Assembly: GCA_019638475.1 (NCBI GenBank)
Contig: JAHBTR010000001.1
Span: forward strand, 186,001-250,000
Direction: 5' to 3'
DNA: 64,000 nucleotides
Source: Chitinophagaceae bacterium
GTDB taxonomy: Bacteria > Bacteroidota > Bacteroidia > Chitinophagales > Chitinophagaceae
Each line of letters starts with the position of its first letter. Position 1 is the stretch's first letter. The notes beneath the pieces are model-generated. The model did not search any database. It saw only the letters and a list, made by a program, of their open reading frames with translations, and was not told the DNA's origin. Of the stretch, positions 25,153 to 34,577 are shown in pieces. The position numbers and the translations under genes were made by a program.

Positions 25153-27006
25153 ATGAAGACAGACAAGAATACGATTATTGGTTTTGTTTTATTAGCAGTT
25201 TTATTTATTGCCTACTTCTGGTATAATAGTAAAATGGCAAAGCATACCATGCTTCTTGAACAGCAAAAGAGAGATTCTATTGCAAAAGTAGAAGCTGCAA
25301 GAATTACTCCTGAAATGAAAGAAAGAGCTATTCAGGATTCTATAAAAGCAGATTCTACCCATAAAGTATTGACTGCTGGAAATTTTACAGGAGCAACTTC
25401 TGGAAACGAAAAAATGGATACTATTGAAACAGATTTATTGAGTATTGTTTTTACCAATAAAGGTGGACGAATAAAATCTGTAACACTTAAAAAATATACT
25501 TCTTACGACAGTTCATTGGTAGTTTTAGGTACACCAGATGATAAATTAGGCTATAATATTAATACAGGCAATAATGCTGTTTCATTTACAGACGATTTAT
25601 TTTTTGAATTATCATCTACTGAAAAAAATGCTGATGGAACACAAAGTGTTGTTTACTCTTTAATTGATTCTGCTGGTAGAATTATTCAACACCAATTTAC
25701 TATTGCACCCAATGCTTATATGATAAATTGGCTTGTAAACTTGCAAGGTGCTAATACATTATTAAATCAAGGATTGTTAAACATTAATTGGCGTACAACT
25801 ACTATGAGGCATGAAAAAAGTGCTGAATATGAAAGAACGCAAATGAGTAATGTGTGTTTTTATGAAGGCAATGATTTTGATTATATAATGACCAAAACAG
25901 AACACAAATTTGAAAAACCAACAGACTGGGTAAGTGTAGTTCAACAATTTTTTAATACCACTTTAATAGCAGATAATAAATTTACTACTGGCGATGTAAA
26001 ATGGGAAAAAAGTAAAGTAGATACCAGCAAAGTATTGGCTACTGCCGATGCTGTGTTTCAAATAAAATTGCAAGAAGCCAATAATATTACTATTCCTTTC
26101 AAAATGTATTATGGTCCGAATGATTATAATATTCTCAGAAAATTAGAGACACCCGAAATAGATAGAATTGTTAATTTAGGAAGAGATTTATATTCATTTG
26201 TTCGTCCTATAAACCAATATATCATCATGCCTGTATTTAATTTCTTTTCAGGCTTTGTAGGCAATTATGGTTGGGTTATTTTATTACTTACTCTATTTAT
26301 ACGACTTATTACAGCACCATTAACTTATAGTAGTTATTTAAGTAGTGCCAAAATGAAAGTTTTGCGTCCAGAGTTAGATGCTTTAAAAAAGAAAATAGGC
26401 GATAAGGATAAACAAGCATTTGCTATGGAACAAATGAAATTGTTTAGAGAAGCAGGTGTAAACCCTTTAGGAGGCTGTATTCCAGCATTGTTACAAATTC
26501 CTATCTTCTTTGCATTGTATAGTTTGTTTAACTCTAACATTGCATTAAGAGGTCAGGAGTTTTTATGGGCAAAAGATTTATCATCTTATGATGATGTTAT
26601 TAGTTGGGGAACTAATGTTTGGCTGATAGGAAACCATATAAGCATATTTAATTTAACAGCAGTATTTACCAGTTTTATAATATCTATTTATAACATTGGT
26701 AATACACCAACTGCACAAGATAATCCTGCTTTTAAATATATGCCTTATATATTTCCATTTGTGTTATTTTTTGTATTTAATAGAATGCCAGCAGCCCTTA
26801 CTTGGTATTATACAGTATCAAACGTAGTAACATTAATTATACAGCTTATTATTCAAAAATATATTATAGACCACGATAAAATTTTAGCCAAAATAGATGC
26901 TAAAAGAAAAGCCCCTAAAAAAACAAGTAAGTGGCAAGAACGTTATACACAAATGGTAGAAGCCCAAAAGAAAATTCAGGAAATGAAAAATAAAAACAAA
27001 AAATAA
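25153..27006 (+). CDS. yidC: Membrane protein insertase YidC
   Basis: 617 residues. TM1 is at about 8-23, followed by a large periplasmic beta domain (about 60-350) as in Gram-negative YidC, then the Oxa1 core from about 355: FFSGFVGNYGWVILLLTLFIRLITAPLTY with the conserved groove arginine, NPLGGCIPALLQIPIFFALYSLF, and FPFVLFFVFNRMPAALTWYYTVSNV. A basic C-terminal tail ends KIQEMKNKNKK. It inserts membrane proteins with or without Sec. A clear terminator follows. Confidence 0.97.
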   Translation: MKTDKNTIIGFVLLAVLFIAYFWYNSKMAKHTMLLEQQKRDSIAKVEAARITPEMKERAIQDSIKADSTHKVLTAGNFTGATSGNEKMDTIETDLLSIVFTNKGGRIKSVTLKKYTSYDSSLVVLGTPDDKLGYNINTGNNAVSFTDDLFFELSSTEKNADGTQSVVYSLIDSAGRIIQHQFTIAPNAYMINWLVNLQGANTLLNQGLLNINWRTTTMRHEKSAEYERTQMSNVCFYEGNDFDYIMTKTEHKFEKPTDWVSVVQQFFNTTLIADNKFTTGDVKWEKSKVDTSKVLATADAVFQIKLQEANNITIPFKMYYGPNDYNILRKLETPEIDRIVNLGRDLYSFVRPINQYIIMPVFNFFSGFVGNYGWVILLLTLFIRLITAPLTYSSYLSSAKMKVLRPELDALKKKIGDKDKQAFAMEQMKLFREAGVNPLGGCIPALLQIPIFFALYSLFNSNIALRGQEFLWAKDLSSYDDVISWGTNVWLIGNHISIFNLTAVFTSFIISIYNIGNTPTAQDNPAFKYMPYIFPFVLFFVFNRMPAALTWYYTVSNVVTLIIQLIIQKYIIDHDKILAKIDAKRKAPKKTSKWQERYTQMVEAQKKIQEMKNKNKK

Positions 27007-27015
27007 TTAAATTGT

Positions 27016-27045
27016 AAAGTCTTGCTGTTTAAAGCAAGACTTTTT
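27016..27045 (+). terminator. Rho-independent terminator of yidC
   Basis: AAAGTCTTGCT pairs perfectly with AGCAAGACTTT (11 bp) around a 6-nt loop, followed by TTTC, 10 nt past the stop. Confidence 0.85.
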
Positions 27046-27092
27046 CATTAACATTGGCACGAAATTGTATGTATATAAATCAAATACAGAAT

Positions 27093-27743
27093 ATGAAAAA
27101 GAAAATTTTACTGATTGCTATAATAGCTTTTACTGCTTTGTACTCTTTTGCACAACAAGAAAAGCAAAGGGTTTTATCTGAATGTACTGTAGATTATATT
27201 GTTGATATAAGTGAAGCAGTAGGGTTAGATAATTCATTATCTGAAACCTTTAAAGCAACTACCAAAACAGTATATATTAAAGGTAATCAAAGTAGGGTAG
27301 ATTTTAAAAGCCCTTCTTTTTCTCAATCTGTTATTTATGATAAAAAAACAGGCGATGCCGTTATTTTAAGAGAAATAGGAGGAAATAAATTTTTAACCAA
27401 CATAAATGCCGATTCTTGGAAAAAGAAAAATGGTAGTTTAGATAATGCTACTGTACAAACTTTAGAAGAAACCAAAACCATTTTGGGTTATGATTGTAAA
27501 AAAGCTGTATTAACTTTAGCCGATGGTACAAGTTTACATTTATTTTATGTGCCCAATTTTGTTCCTTCTGTAAAAGAATTTGAATACCAGTTTAAAAACG
27601 TTCCAGGTTTTGTGCTTGAATATGAATCTCAAGATAAAAATGGACAAAAAATAAAATATACTGCTACAAAAATTAATTTAAACCCAGTATCTACCACTAA
27701 GTTTGATATTCCTACAAGTGGTTATAGAATATTAAATGAATAA
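27093..27743 (+). CDS. GLPGLI-like secreted protein
   Basis: 216 residues from the ATG at 27093; an upstream in-frame ATG at 27054 would put 13 polar residues before the signal peptide MKKKILLIAIIAFTALYSFAQ. The mature part has CTVDYIVDI, repeated beta-strand segments (KTVYIKGNQSRVDF) and NVPGFVLEYE, which corresponds to the G-L-P-G-L-I-L motif of the Bacteroidota GLPGLI family. Likely a beta-rich envelope protein with unknown role. DUF4412-type proteins are an alternative label for the same general architecture. Confidence 0.65.
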   Translation: MKKKILLIAIIAFTALYSFAQQEKQRVLSECTVDYIVDISEAVGLDNSLSETFKATTKTVYIKGNQSRVDFKSPSFSQSVIYDKKTGDAVILREIGGNKFLTNINADSWKKKNGSLDNATVQTLEETKTILGYDCKKAVLTLADGTSLHLFYVPNFVPSVKEFEYQFKNVPGFVLEYESQDKNGQKIKYTATKINLNPVSTTKFDIPTSGYRILNE

Positions 27744-27783
27744 CAGAATAGATTGAATTTTTGAATAGGGAAGGAATTTGTAG

Positions 27784-27915
27784 GTTTCGACAAGCTCAAC
27801 CTGACAAATACTTAACCTTTTCTATCACATTGAGCTTTTGTCTTGTCACATTGAGCTTGTAGAAATGTAATCGTCTTCGACAAGCTCAGACTGACAATAT
27901 TCAGGCTCAACTGAA
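27784..27915. repeat. Cluster of TTGAGCTTGTC intergenic repeats (locus B)
   Basis: The 303-bp gap 27744-28046 holds at least four copies in alternating orientation: TTTCGACAAGCTCAACCTGA at 27784, CACATTGAGCTTTTGTC near 27825, GTCACATTGAGCTTGTAG at 27845 and TTCGACAAGCTCAGACTGAC at 27875, plus a shortened TCAGGCTCAACTGAAATT at 27901. Opposed copies can pair into stem-loops. The rest of the gap contains the 30-bp repeat (27916-27945) and the yceI leader. Confidence 0.82.
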
Positions 27916-27945
27916 ATTGGTCTATTACAAATATGTTTTCAGTAT
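27916..27945 (+). repeat. 30-bp dispersed repeat, copy 2
   Basis: Second copy of the repeat at 12543-12572, 28 of 30 identical. Here the 5' hairpin arm present at copy 1 is missing and the sequence abuts the repeat cluster of locus B. Confidence 0.85.
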
Positions 27946-28046
27946 TATTATTTATTTTAAATTGTTAAAATTGGAAAATTTTTAAAAATATTGCATGTAT
28001 ATACATCTATTCTATTATTTTTGTACTCAAATAAAAACATAAAAAC

Positions 28047-28613
28047 ATGAAAAAAATTCTTTTACTTTCTGCTGTATTTGCAGGTTCTGTGGGTCTTTAC
28101 TCGTTTATGCCAAGTACTAAAAATGTAGTGGCAAATGAATACAAAGTGAATACTGAAAAATCTAAAATTGATTGGATTGGTAGTAAAAAAAGTGGTTATC
28201 ATCCTGGTTCCTTTATGCTAAAAGAAGGAAGTGTACAGGTAGAAGGCAACCAAATAACAGGTGGTCAATTTGTGATAGATATGAGTGGATTAAAAGTACT
28301 TGATGCTGCTGGTCCTAAATTAGAAGGTCATTTAAAAAATGCTGATTTTTTTGAAGTAGAAAAATTTCCTACTGCTTCTTTTACAATAAATAGTGTGAAT
28401 TACACTACAGAAACTGATATAGAAATTGAAGGTGTATTAACACTTAAAGGTGTAGAAGTTCCTTTAAAGTTTCCTGGTGTTATTCGTGGTGTATCTGAAA
28501 AAGCTTTATTTGCTCAAGCATTTTTTACTTTAGATTCAAGATTATTACCTATAACAGATAAATACTCTAATGCAGATGTTCCTTTATCAATTCATTTGTT
28601 TGCTAATATGTAA
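28047..28613 (+). CDS. YceI family protein
   Basis: 188 residues. An N-terminal signal segment MKKILLLSAVFAGSVGLYSF is followed by the YceI lipocalin-like barrel: YKVNTEKSKIDWIGSKKSGYHPGSF, GGQFVIDMSGLKV, LEGHLKNADFFEVEKFPTASF, and the final beta strands ending DVPLSIHLFANM. YceI proteins bind polyisoprenoid or other amphipathic ligands in the periplasm; the ligand here is unknown. A hairpin terminator shared with convergent parC follows. Confidence 0.93.
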   Translation: MKKILLLSAVFAGSVGLYSFMPSTKNVVANEYKVNTEKSKIDWIGSKKSGYHPGSFMLKEGSVQVEGNQITGGQFVIDMSGLKVLDAAGPKLEGHLKNADFFEVEKFPTASFTINSVNYTTETDIEIEGVLTLKGVEVPLKFPGVIRGVSEKALFAQAFFTLDSRLLPITDKYSNADVPLSIHLFANM

Positions 28614-28640
28614 TTGATACAATATTATTAACAAAAAAAT

Positions 28641-28671
28641 AGCCACTTGATTTATCAGGTGGCTTTTTTTT
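28641..28671. terminator. Bidirectional terminator between yceI and parC
   Basis: AGCCACTTGA and TCAGGTGGCT form a 10-bp stem with one G-T pair around TTTA. An A tract precedes it and a T tract follows, so it can stop transcription from both sides. Confidence 0.85.
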
Positions 28672-28684
28672 ACAACAAAATCAT

Positions 28685-31210
28685 TTAGTTATTAAACAAT
28701 TCTGGTTGGCTATTATTTTCTGCATGATGAGTTTCCCATTCCATTTCAGCAGTTTTGCTAAAGTCCATAAGTTTTGCTCCAACAGCTTTCCAGCCCATTA
28801 CATCTACCATTTTAGCAATTTTAAATTTGGCTTTTCTTACTTGTTGTCCTCTTCCCATTTGTACTGCTAATACAGGTTCTTCATCAGTTGTTACAGCTTC
28901 TAATCTATTGCCTTCTCCTTCTTTTATAAATAAGAATTTAGATTTTAATGTGGATGTTTCTATTTTAAAACGCTTTACATTAAACTGTGCTTTTTCATTA
29001 TCTAAATAAATGGCAGTAATTATTTTTTCTGCATCATATTTTTCAATCAATAAAATTTTTTCTGCGTCAAAATGTTGTGTTAGTTCTGTATCTGTAATTT
29101 CATAATTACCATCATTATAAATTACTAAAAGTTTATCATCTTCAAACTTTCCTAAGTATTGTCCTTTTTCTTCTGTGTTCAATCTTCCATAAATATCATC
29201 AAACCAAAGTTTAATAGCATTTAAAGTGCTTCTACCAGCTTCTTTAAACTTGATAGATTTTACAGGATATTTTGTAACAATATTGCCCATACTTCCTCTA
29301 CCTTTTATTTCTAACTCTTCAAAATAATATATCAACTCTTTAATTCTTGCACTACAATTTGGGCTTAATGTTATTTTCACTACTTCAGCTTCGCCATTTG
29401 CATTGGCAGAAAAATAATGCACTTTACTTTTATCTGTTCCTTTGGTTAAGTCATATTCTTTATCTCTTGTAACACCAGTTACATTAAAGCGTTTGGCATA
29501 GCTTACACCAGTTTTACCATCTGCATATATCATATTATAAGTAGTTCTTTCATCATTCTTTTTAAAGATGGCAACATGAAGAATATCTTTTCCTATAAAC
29601 ACTTTGTCGCCTACTTTTACTACTTTCATTATACCTCTCTTGGTAAATACAATAATATCATCAAGGTCGGAACATTCAAACAATAATTCATCTTTCTTTA
29701 AACTTGTTCCTATAAAACCTTCTTCTCTATTTGCATATAGTTTGGTATTGGCAATAGTTATTTGCTGTACTTTAATTGTATCAAATAGTTTTATTTCTGT
29801 TTTTCGTTCTCTACCTTTTCCATATTTTTTTAGTAATGTTTCAAAATAGGCAATCGCAAATTCTGTTAAATGTTCTAAATCAAAATTTACTTGTTTAATA
29901 TCTGCATCAATGTTTTTAATTTGTTCATTCAACTCATCAATATCTAATTTATAAATTCTACGAACAGGTTTTTCTGTCAATTTTAAAATATCTTCTTTTG
30001 ATATTGATTTTCTTTTTAATTTTTTAATAAATGGTTGAAATGCTTTTTCTATGGCATCTAAAACTTTTTCCCATGAAGCATGTTTTTGTTCTAATTCTTT
30101 ATAAATTTTTTCTTCAAAAAATATTTTTTCTAATGAGGTATAATGCCATTTATCTTCTAACTCTGCCAATTTTATTTGCAACTCTCTTTGCAATAAATTT
30201 TTAGTATTATCAACAGCAATTTTCAAAAGTTCTTGTACACCTACAAACTTTGGTTTATTGTCTTCAATAATACAAGCATTGGGACTTATACTTACTTCAC
30301 AATCTGTAAAAGCATACAAGGCATCAATGGTTATATCGCTTGAAATGCCTTGTGCTAAATCAATTTGAATTTCTACATTTTTACCTGTAAACTCTGTTAG
30401 TTTTTTAATTTTTATTTTGCCTGCATCATTGGCTTTTGTAATGCTTTCGCAAAGTTGTGAAACTGTTACTCCATAAGGAACATCACGAATTACCAAACTT
30501 TTTTTATCTAACTCTTCAATAATACAACGAACTTTTATTTTACCACCACGTTTGCCTTCATTATAATTACTTACATCTATCAAACCACCTGTTTGAAAAT
30601 CGGGGAATAGTTCAATTTTTTTTCCTTTTAAATATTTGATAGACGCATCTATAATTTCACAAAAGTTATGTGGTAAAATTTTGGTACTTAAACCTACAGC
30701 AATTCCTTCTGCTCCTTGTGCCAATAGTAAAGGGAATTTCATGGGCAATGTAATAGGTTCATTTTTTCTGCCATCATAACTTAATTGCCATTCAGTAGTT
30801 TTAGCATTGAAAGCTACGTCAAGAGCAAACTTGCTCAATCTTGCTTCTATATAGCGTGGAGCTGCTGCATCATCGCCTGTTCTTATATCTCCCCAATTAC
30901 CTTGAGTATCTATGAGTAAATCTTTTTGTCCCATGTTTACCAATGCATCGCCAATGCTTGCATCTCCATGAGGATGATATTGCATAGCCTGACCAATAAT
31001 GTTGGCAACTTTATTATAACGCCCATCATCCATTTCTTTCATAGCATGAAGAATACGGCGTTGCACAGGTTTTAAACCATCTTCAATAGCAGGTACTGCA
31101 CGTTCTAAAATTACATAAGAAGCATAATCTAAGAACCAGTTTTTATACTGACCTTGTATGCCTTTTTCGTTATTAACTATGTTTGATATATTGTTATTTT
31201 TTTCCGCCAT
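28685..31210 (-). CDS. parC: DNA topoisomerase IV subunit A
   Basis: 841 residues. The breakage-reunion domain has PVQRRILHAMKEMDDG near the N-terminus, MQYHPHGDASIGDALVNMGQ and the catalytic tyrosine in AAPRYIEARLS. The C-terminal part (from about 480) shows beta-pinwheel blades (ITIANTKLYANREEGFIG, DDIIVFTKRGIMKVV) that wrap DNA, but no clear GyrA-box (QRRGGRG-like) sequence, which favours ParC over GyrA. Its partner ParE is encoded at 5109-6995 on the other strand. Ends at a bidirectional terminator. Confidence 0.88.
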   Translation of the reverse strand: MAEKNNNISNIVNNEKGIQGQYKNWFLDYASYVILERAVPAIEDGLKPVQRRILHAMKEMDDGRYNKVANIIGQAMQYHPHGDASIGDALVNMGQKDLLIDTQGNWGDIRTGDDAAAPRYIEARLSKFALDVAFNAKTTEWQLSYDGRKNEPITLPMKFPLLLAQGAEGIAVGLSTKILPHNFCEIIDASIKYLKGKKIELFPDFQTGGLIDVSNYNEGKRGGKIKVRCIIEELDKKSLVIRDVPYGVTVSQLCESITKANDAGKIKIKKLTEFTGKNVEIQIDLAQGISSDITIDALYAFTDCEVSISPNACIIEDNKPKFVGVQELLKIAVDNTKNLLQRELQIKLAELEDKWHYTSLEKIFFEEKIYKELEQKHASWEKVLDAIEKAFQPFIKKLKRKSISKEDILKLTEKPVRRIYKLDIDELNEQIKNIDADIKQVNFDLEHLTEFAIAYFETLLKKYGKGRERKTEIKLFDTIKVQQITIANTKLYANREEGFIGTSLKKDELLFECSDLDDIIVFTKRGIMKVVKVGDKVFIGKDILHVAIFKKNDERTTYNMIYADGKTGVSYAKRFNVTGVTRDKEYDLTKGTDKSKVHYFSANANGEAEVVKITLSPNCSARIKELIYYFEELEIKGRGSMGNIVTKYPVKSIKFKEAGRSTLNAIKLWFDDIYGRLNTEEKGQYLGKFEDDKLLVIYNDGNYEITDTELTQHFDAEKILLIEKYDAEKIITAIYLDNEKAQFNVKRFKIETSTLKSKFLFIKEGEGNRLEAVTTDEEPVLAVQMGRGQQVRKAKFKIAKMVDVMGWKAVGAKLMDFSKTAEMEWETHHAENNSQPELFNN

Positions 31211-31258
31211 AATTTTTTAGATACTCAATGGTTAATGTTGAATGATAAATGTTGAATT

Positions 31259-31289
31259 AGTGCTTCATCCTAAATAAGAAAGAAGCACT
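31259..31289. repeat. Inverted repeat between parC and the permease gene
   Basis: AGTGCTTC and GAAGCACT form an 8-bp stem with a 15-nt loop. A second, 7-bp inverted repeat (TAGGAAT/ATTCCTA) lies at 31318-31353. Neither has a strong T tract, so termination of the permease transcript is only possible, not shown. Confidence 0.5.
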
Positions 31290-31411
31290 ATACAATATTT
31301 CAATTGCTAATAAAGAATAGGAATATGTAAAAAAAAATAAAGTTTCATTCCTATACTTTACAAAAAAACATTTGTAATTCTTTAGAAAAATACTGTTATC
31401 AATTACTTGGT

Positions 31412-32890
31412 TTATTTGCCTTTTAGTTTGCTATGTTTTTTACCATAAGCAAAATAAATGACAAAGCCTATCAGTAACCATACAAATAAACGAGCCCAAT
31501 TTTCCCATCCTAAACCAAATATCATTGCGCCACAAGCTATGATGCCTAATATTGGCACTAATGGAACAAGTGGTGTTTTAAATTGACGAGGCATATTTGG
31601 TTCTTTCTTTCTTAAAATAATAACAGCAGCACAAACCAACATAAAGGCAAATAATGTACCTATACTTGTCATGTGTCCTACAACATCGCCAGGAACAAAT
31701 GCAGCAAATAATGCAACCAAAATAAGAATAACTAAATTTCCTTTATAGGGTGTTTTATATTTAGGATGAATAGCTGAAAATGCTTTGGGCAATAAACCAT
31801 CTCTACTCATTGAATAAAATACCCTGCTTTGACCTAATAACATAACTAATATAACTGAAGAAAAACCAGCAAGAATAGCAATAGTAATTGATTTACTAAG
31901 CCATCCATAACCATGCATAGCTTCTTTAATAGCAGCAACAACAGATGCTTCTCCCCCTTTATTAGGGTCTCTGAAAAAATCAACAGGTGCTAAACCTGAA
32001 AGCACATAAGAAAAAAGTACATACAATAGTGTACAAATAATTAAAGAACCTATAATACCAAATGGCATATCTTTTTTAGGATTTTTTGTTTCTTGTGCAG
32101 CAGTGCTTACAGCATCAAAACCAATGAAAGCAAAAAAGACTGTACCAGCAGCTCCTAATATACCCATGATACCACCAAAATTGTATGATATACCCTGATG
32201 GTCAGTATAAGTAGTAGCTTCTGGAATAAAAGGTGTATGAAATGCTGGATTTATAAAACCCCAACCAAGTGCAATAAATAAAACAACTATGGCAACTTTA
32301 ATAATAACAATAAGATTATTGACAAAAGCAGATTCTTTTGTTCCTTTAATTAAAAGTAAACTTAAAGCAGTTACTATTCCTAATGCTGGTAAATTAATAA
32401 TACCACTTACCCCATCTGATGATACTTGAAATGGAGAATGACACCATTGATAAGGTATTGGGCTAACATTAAAAACTTCTACTAATAAATTATTTAAGTA
32501 TTCACTCCATGCAATACCAACAGTAGCAGCACCAACAGCATATTCTAATACTAAATCCCAACCAATTATCCATGCCATAAACTCTCCCATTGTTGCATAA
32601 GTATAAGTATAAGCACTACCAGATATTGGTATAGATGATGCAAGCTCTGCATAACATAAACCTGCTAAAGCACATCCTATAGCAGCTAATAAAAATCCTA
32701 TAGTAACTGATGGTCCAGCATTTTGTGCTATAGCGGCAGCAGTTCTTACAAATAATCCTGCACCTATAATAGCTCCAATACCTAATGCTATTAATCCCCA
32801 TCCTCCTAATGTACGTTTTAATGAATTTTCGCCAGTTTCATTTGCCTCTGAAAGTAATGAAGCAATTGACTTTTTTGTAAATAAACTCAT
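31412..32890 (-). CDS. Amino acid permease (APC superfamily)
   Basis: 492 residues with about 12 to 14 membrane segments. TM1 carries the APC substrate-site sequence GLIALGIGAIIGAGLFVRT; then GCALAGLCYAELASSIPISGSAYTYTY, YAVGAATVGIAWSEYLN, and GFDAVSTAAQETKNPKKDMP, matching the cationic/branched-chain amino acid transporter type (YhdG/CAT-like). Substrate cannot be fixed from sequence. Monocistronic and divergent from the dicarboxylate symporter gene. Confidence 0.9.
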   Translation of the reverse strand: MSLFTKKSIASLLSEANETGENSLKRTLGGWGLIALGIGAIIGAGLFVRTAAAIAQNAGPSVTIGFLLAAIGCALAGLCYAELASSIPISGSAYTYTYATMGEFMAWIIGWDLVLEYAVGAATVGIAWSEYLNNLLVEVFNVSPIPYQWCHSPFQVSSDGVSGIINLPALGIVTALSLLLIKGTKESAFVNNLIVIIKVAIVVLFIALGWGFINPAFHTPFIPEATTYTDHQGISYNFGGIMGILGAAGTVFFAFIGFDAVSTAAQETKNPKKDMPFGIIGSLIICTLLYVLFSYVLSGLAPVDFFRDPNKGGEASVVAAIKEAMHGYGWLSKSITIAILAGFSSVILVMLLGQSRVFYSMSRDGLLPKAFSAIHPKYKTPYKGNLVILILVALFAAFVPGDVVGHMTSIGTLFAFMLVCAAVIILRKKEPNMPRQFKTPLVPLVPILGIIACGAMIFGLGWENWARLFVWLLIGFVIYFAYGKKHSKLKGK

Positions 32891-33126
32891 AAGTTTGTTT
32901 TGATTAAGATTTAATTTAAAATTGAAAAGTAAGTTATTTCAATTTATTTGAACAACTCTTTTTATGTTTTTTTTTAGAAAAAATGTAAAATCAACTATAC
33001 ATAAAGGCTATTTGTAATGCAAAATAATAGTCTAAATTGTAGTATAATCAATTATTTTTTTAGTAAAAGAAAGTAAAACCCATATCTTTATTTTGTTTCT
33101 TTTAAAACATTACTATATTCTTGCGT

Positions 33127-34503
33127 ATGAATAAAAAAGTAACCATTCTTTCATTATTAGTAATTTTCACCTGCATCGTTATTGTATATCTTCTTAAACT
33201 TCAATTCAATATTGATATTCCCAATATTTTACTCATAAGTTTAAGATGGCTATTGGTAGCAGTATTATTTTATTTTGGTTTACTTAGAAAAAATCTTACT
33301 ACATGGATATTAATTAGTATGGTAATTGGTATTATGATAGGATTAGATTTTCCAACATTTGCCCCTAACTTACAAGTACTCAGTAAAATATTTTTAAGGT
33401 TAGTTAAAACAATTATTGCTCCTATTTTATTTGCCACACTTGTAGTAGGTATTGCAGGGCACTCTAATTTAAAGCAAGTGGGTAGAATGGGTTGGAAATC
33501 TATTGTATATTTTGAAATAGTTACTACACTTGCTTTGATTATTGGATTAATTGCTATTAATATTTCTCATGCAGGAAAAGGTATTCATTTGCCCGAACAC
33601 TTTAATCAGGAAATGCCAGAAGCACAAGCTCAAACGTGGCAAGATGTAATACTACATATTTTTCCTGAAAATATTATCAAATCTATGTATGCAGGCGATG
33701 TGCTGCCTATTGTAGTATTTAGTGTCATTTTTGGTATTGCATTGGCTATGATAAAAGAAGACAAGAGAAAGCCAATGCTTAACTTTTCTGAAAGCCTTGC
33801 AGAAACCATGTTTAAGTTTACAAATATCATTATGTATTTTGCTCCATTTGGTGTAGGTGCAGCTATTGCAGTTACTGTGGGGCATTTAGGTATTGATATT
33901 TTAGTTTCATTAGCTAAATTATTATTTACATTATATGCAGCACTAATAGTCTTTTTAGGAGGTGTGCTATTAACAGTAGCTTATATGTTTAAAATTCCTA
34001 TTAAAAAATTTATACAAGCAGTATCTGAACCAGTATCTATAGCATTTGCAACAACAAGCTCTGAGTCTGCCTTGCCAATAGCTATGGAAAATATGGAAAA
34101 ATTTGGCGTACCTCGTAAAATAGTTTCATTTGTATTGCCTACTGGCTATACTTTTAATTTAGATGGCACTACTTTATATTTATCATTAGCATCTGTTTTT
34201 GTGGCACAAGCTGCAGGTTTGCATTTAAGTTGGAGTGAACAGTTGTTTATGGGTTTAACTTTAATGATTACAAGTAAAGGTGTTGCAGGAGTACCAAGAG
34301 CATCGTTAGTAATTTTATTAGGTACAGCTGCATCATTTGGATTACCTGTGTGGCCCATTATGGCTATTTTAGGAATTGATGAATTAATGGATATGGCTCG
34401 TACTTCTGTTAATGTTATTGGAAATTGTTTGGCAAGTTGCGTAATAGCAAGATGGGAAGGTGAATTTGATGATGAAAAAGCCAAAAATTTTATTGTTGAA
34501 TAG
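33127..34503 (+). CDS. Dicarboxylate/amino acid:cation symporter (SDF family)
   Basis: 458 residues from the ATG at 33127 (a TTG two codons earlier is unlikely). Family signatures: RLVKTIIAPILFATLVVGIAG, ATTSSESALPIAMENMEKFG (HP1 serine-rich hairpin), LPTGYTFNLDGTTLYLS (TM7/HP2 with the cation site) and ARTSVNVIGNCLASCVIARWEG. Two extra hydrophobic segments at the N-terminus (residues about 5-25 and 36-54) precede the usual start. Imports C4-dicarboxylates or glutamate/aspartate using sodium or protons. Confidence 0.92.
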   Translation: MNKKVTILSLLVIFTCIVIVYLLKLQFNIDIPNILLISLRWLLVAVLFYFGLLRKNLTTWILISMVIGIMIGLDFPTFAPNLQVLSKIFLRLVKTIIAPILFATLVVGIAGHSNLKQVGRMGWKSIVYFEIVTTLALIIGLIAINISHAGKGIHLPEHFNQEMPEAQAQTWQDVILHIFPENIIKSMYAGDVLPIVVFSVIFGIALAMIKEDKRKPMLNFSESLAETMFKFTNIIMYFAPFGVGAAIAVTVGHLGIDILVSLAKLLFTLYAALIVFLGGVLLTVAYMFKIPIKKFIQAVSEPVSIAFATTSSESALPIAMENMEKFGVPRKIVSFVLPTGYTFNLDGTTLYLSLASVFVAQAAGLHLSWSEQLFMGLTLMITSKGVAGVPRASLVILLGTAASFGLPVWPIMAILGIDELMDMARTSVNVIGNCLASCVIARWEGEFDDEKAKNFIVE

Positions 34504-34577
34504 CCTGATAATTGTTAGATACACAGAGCTTCTGTTAAAACAAGAAATATATTTATAGAACTTATTACTTAATTTGA

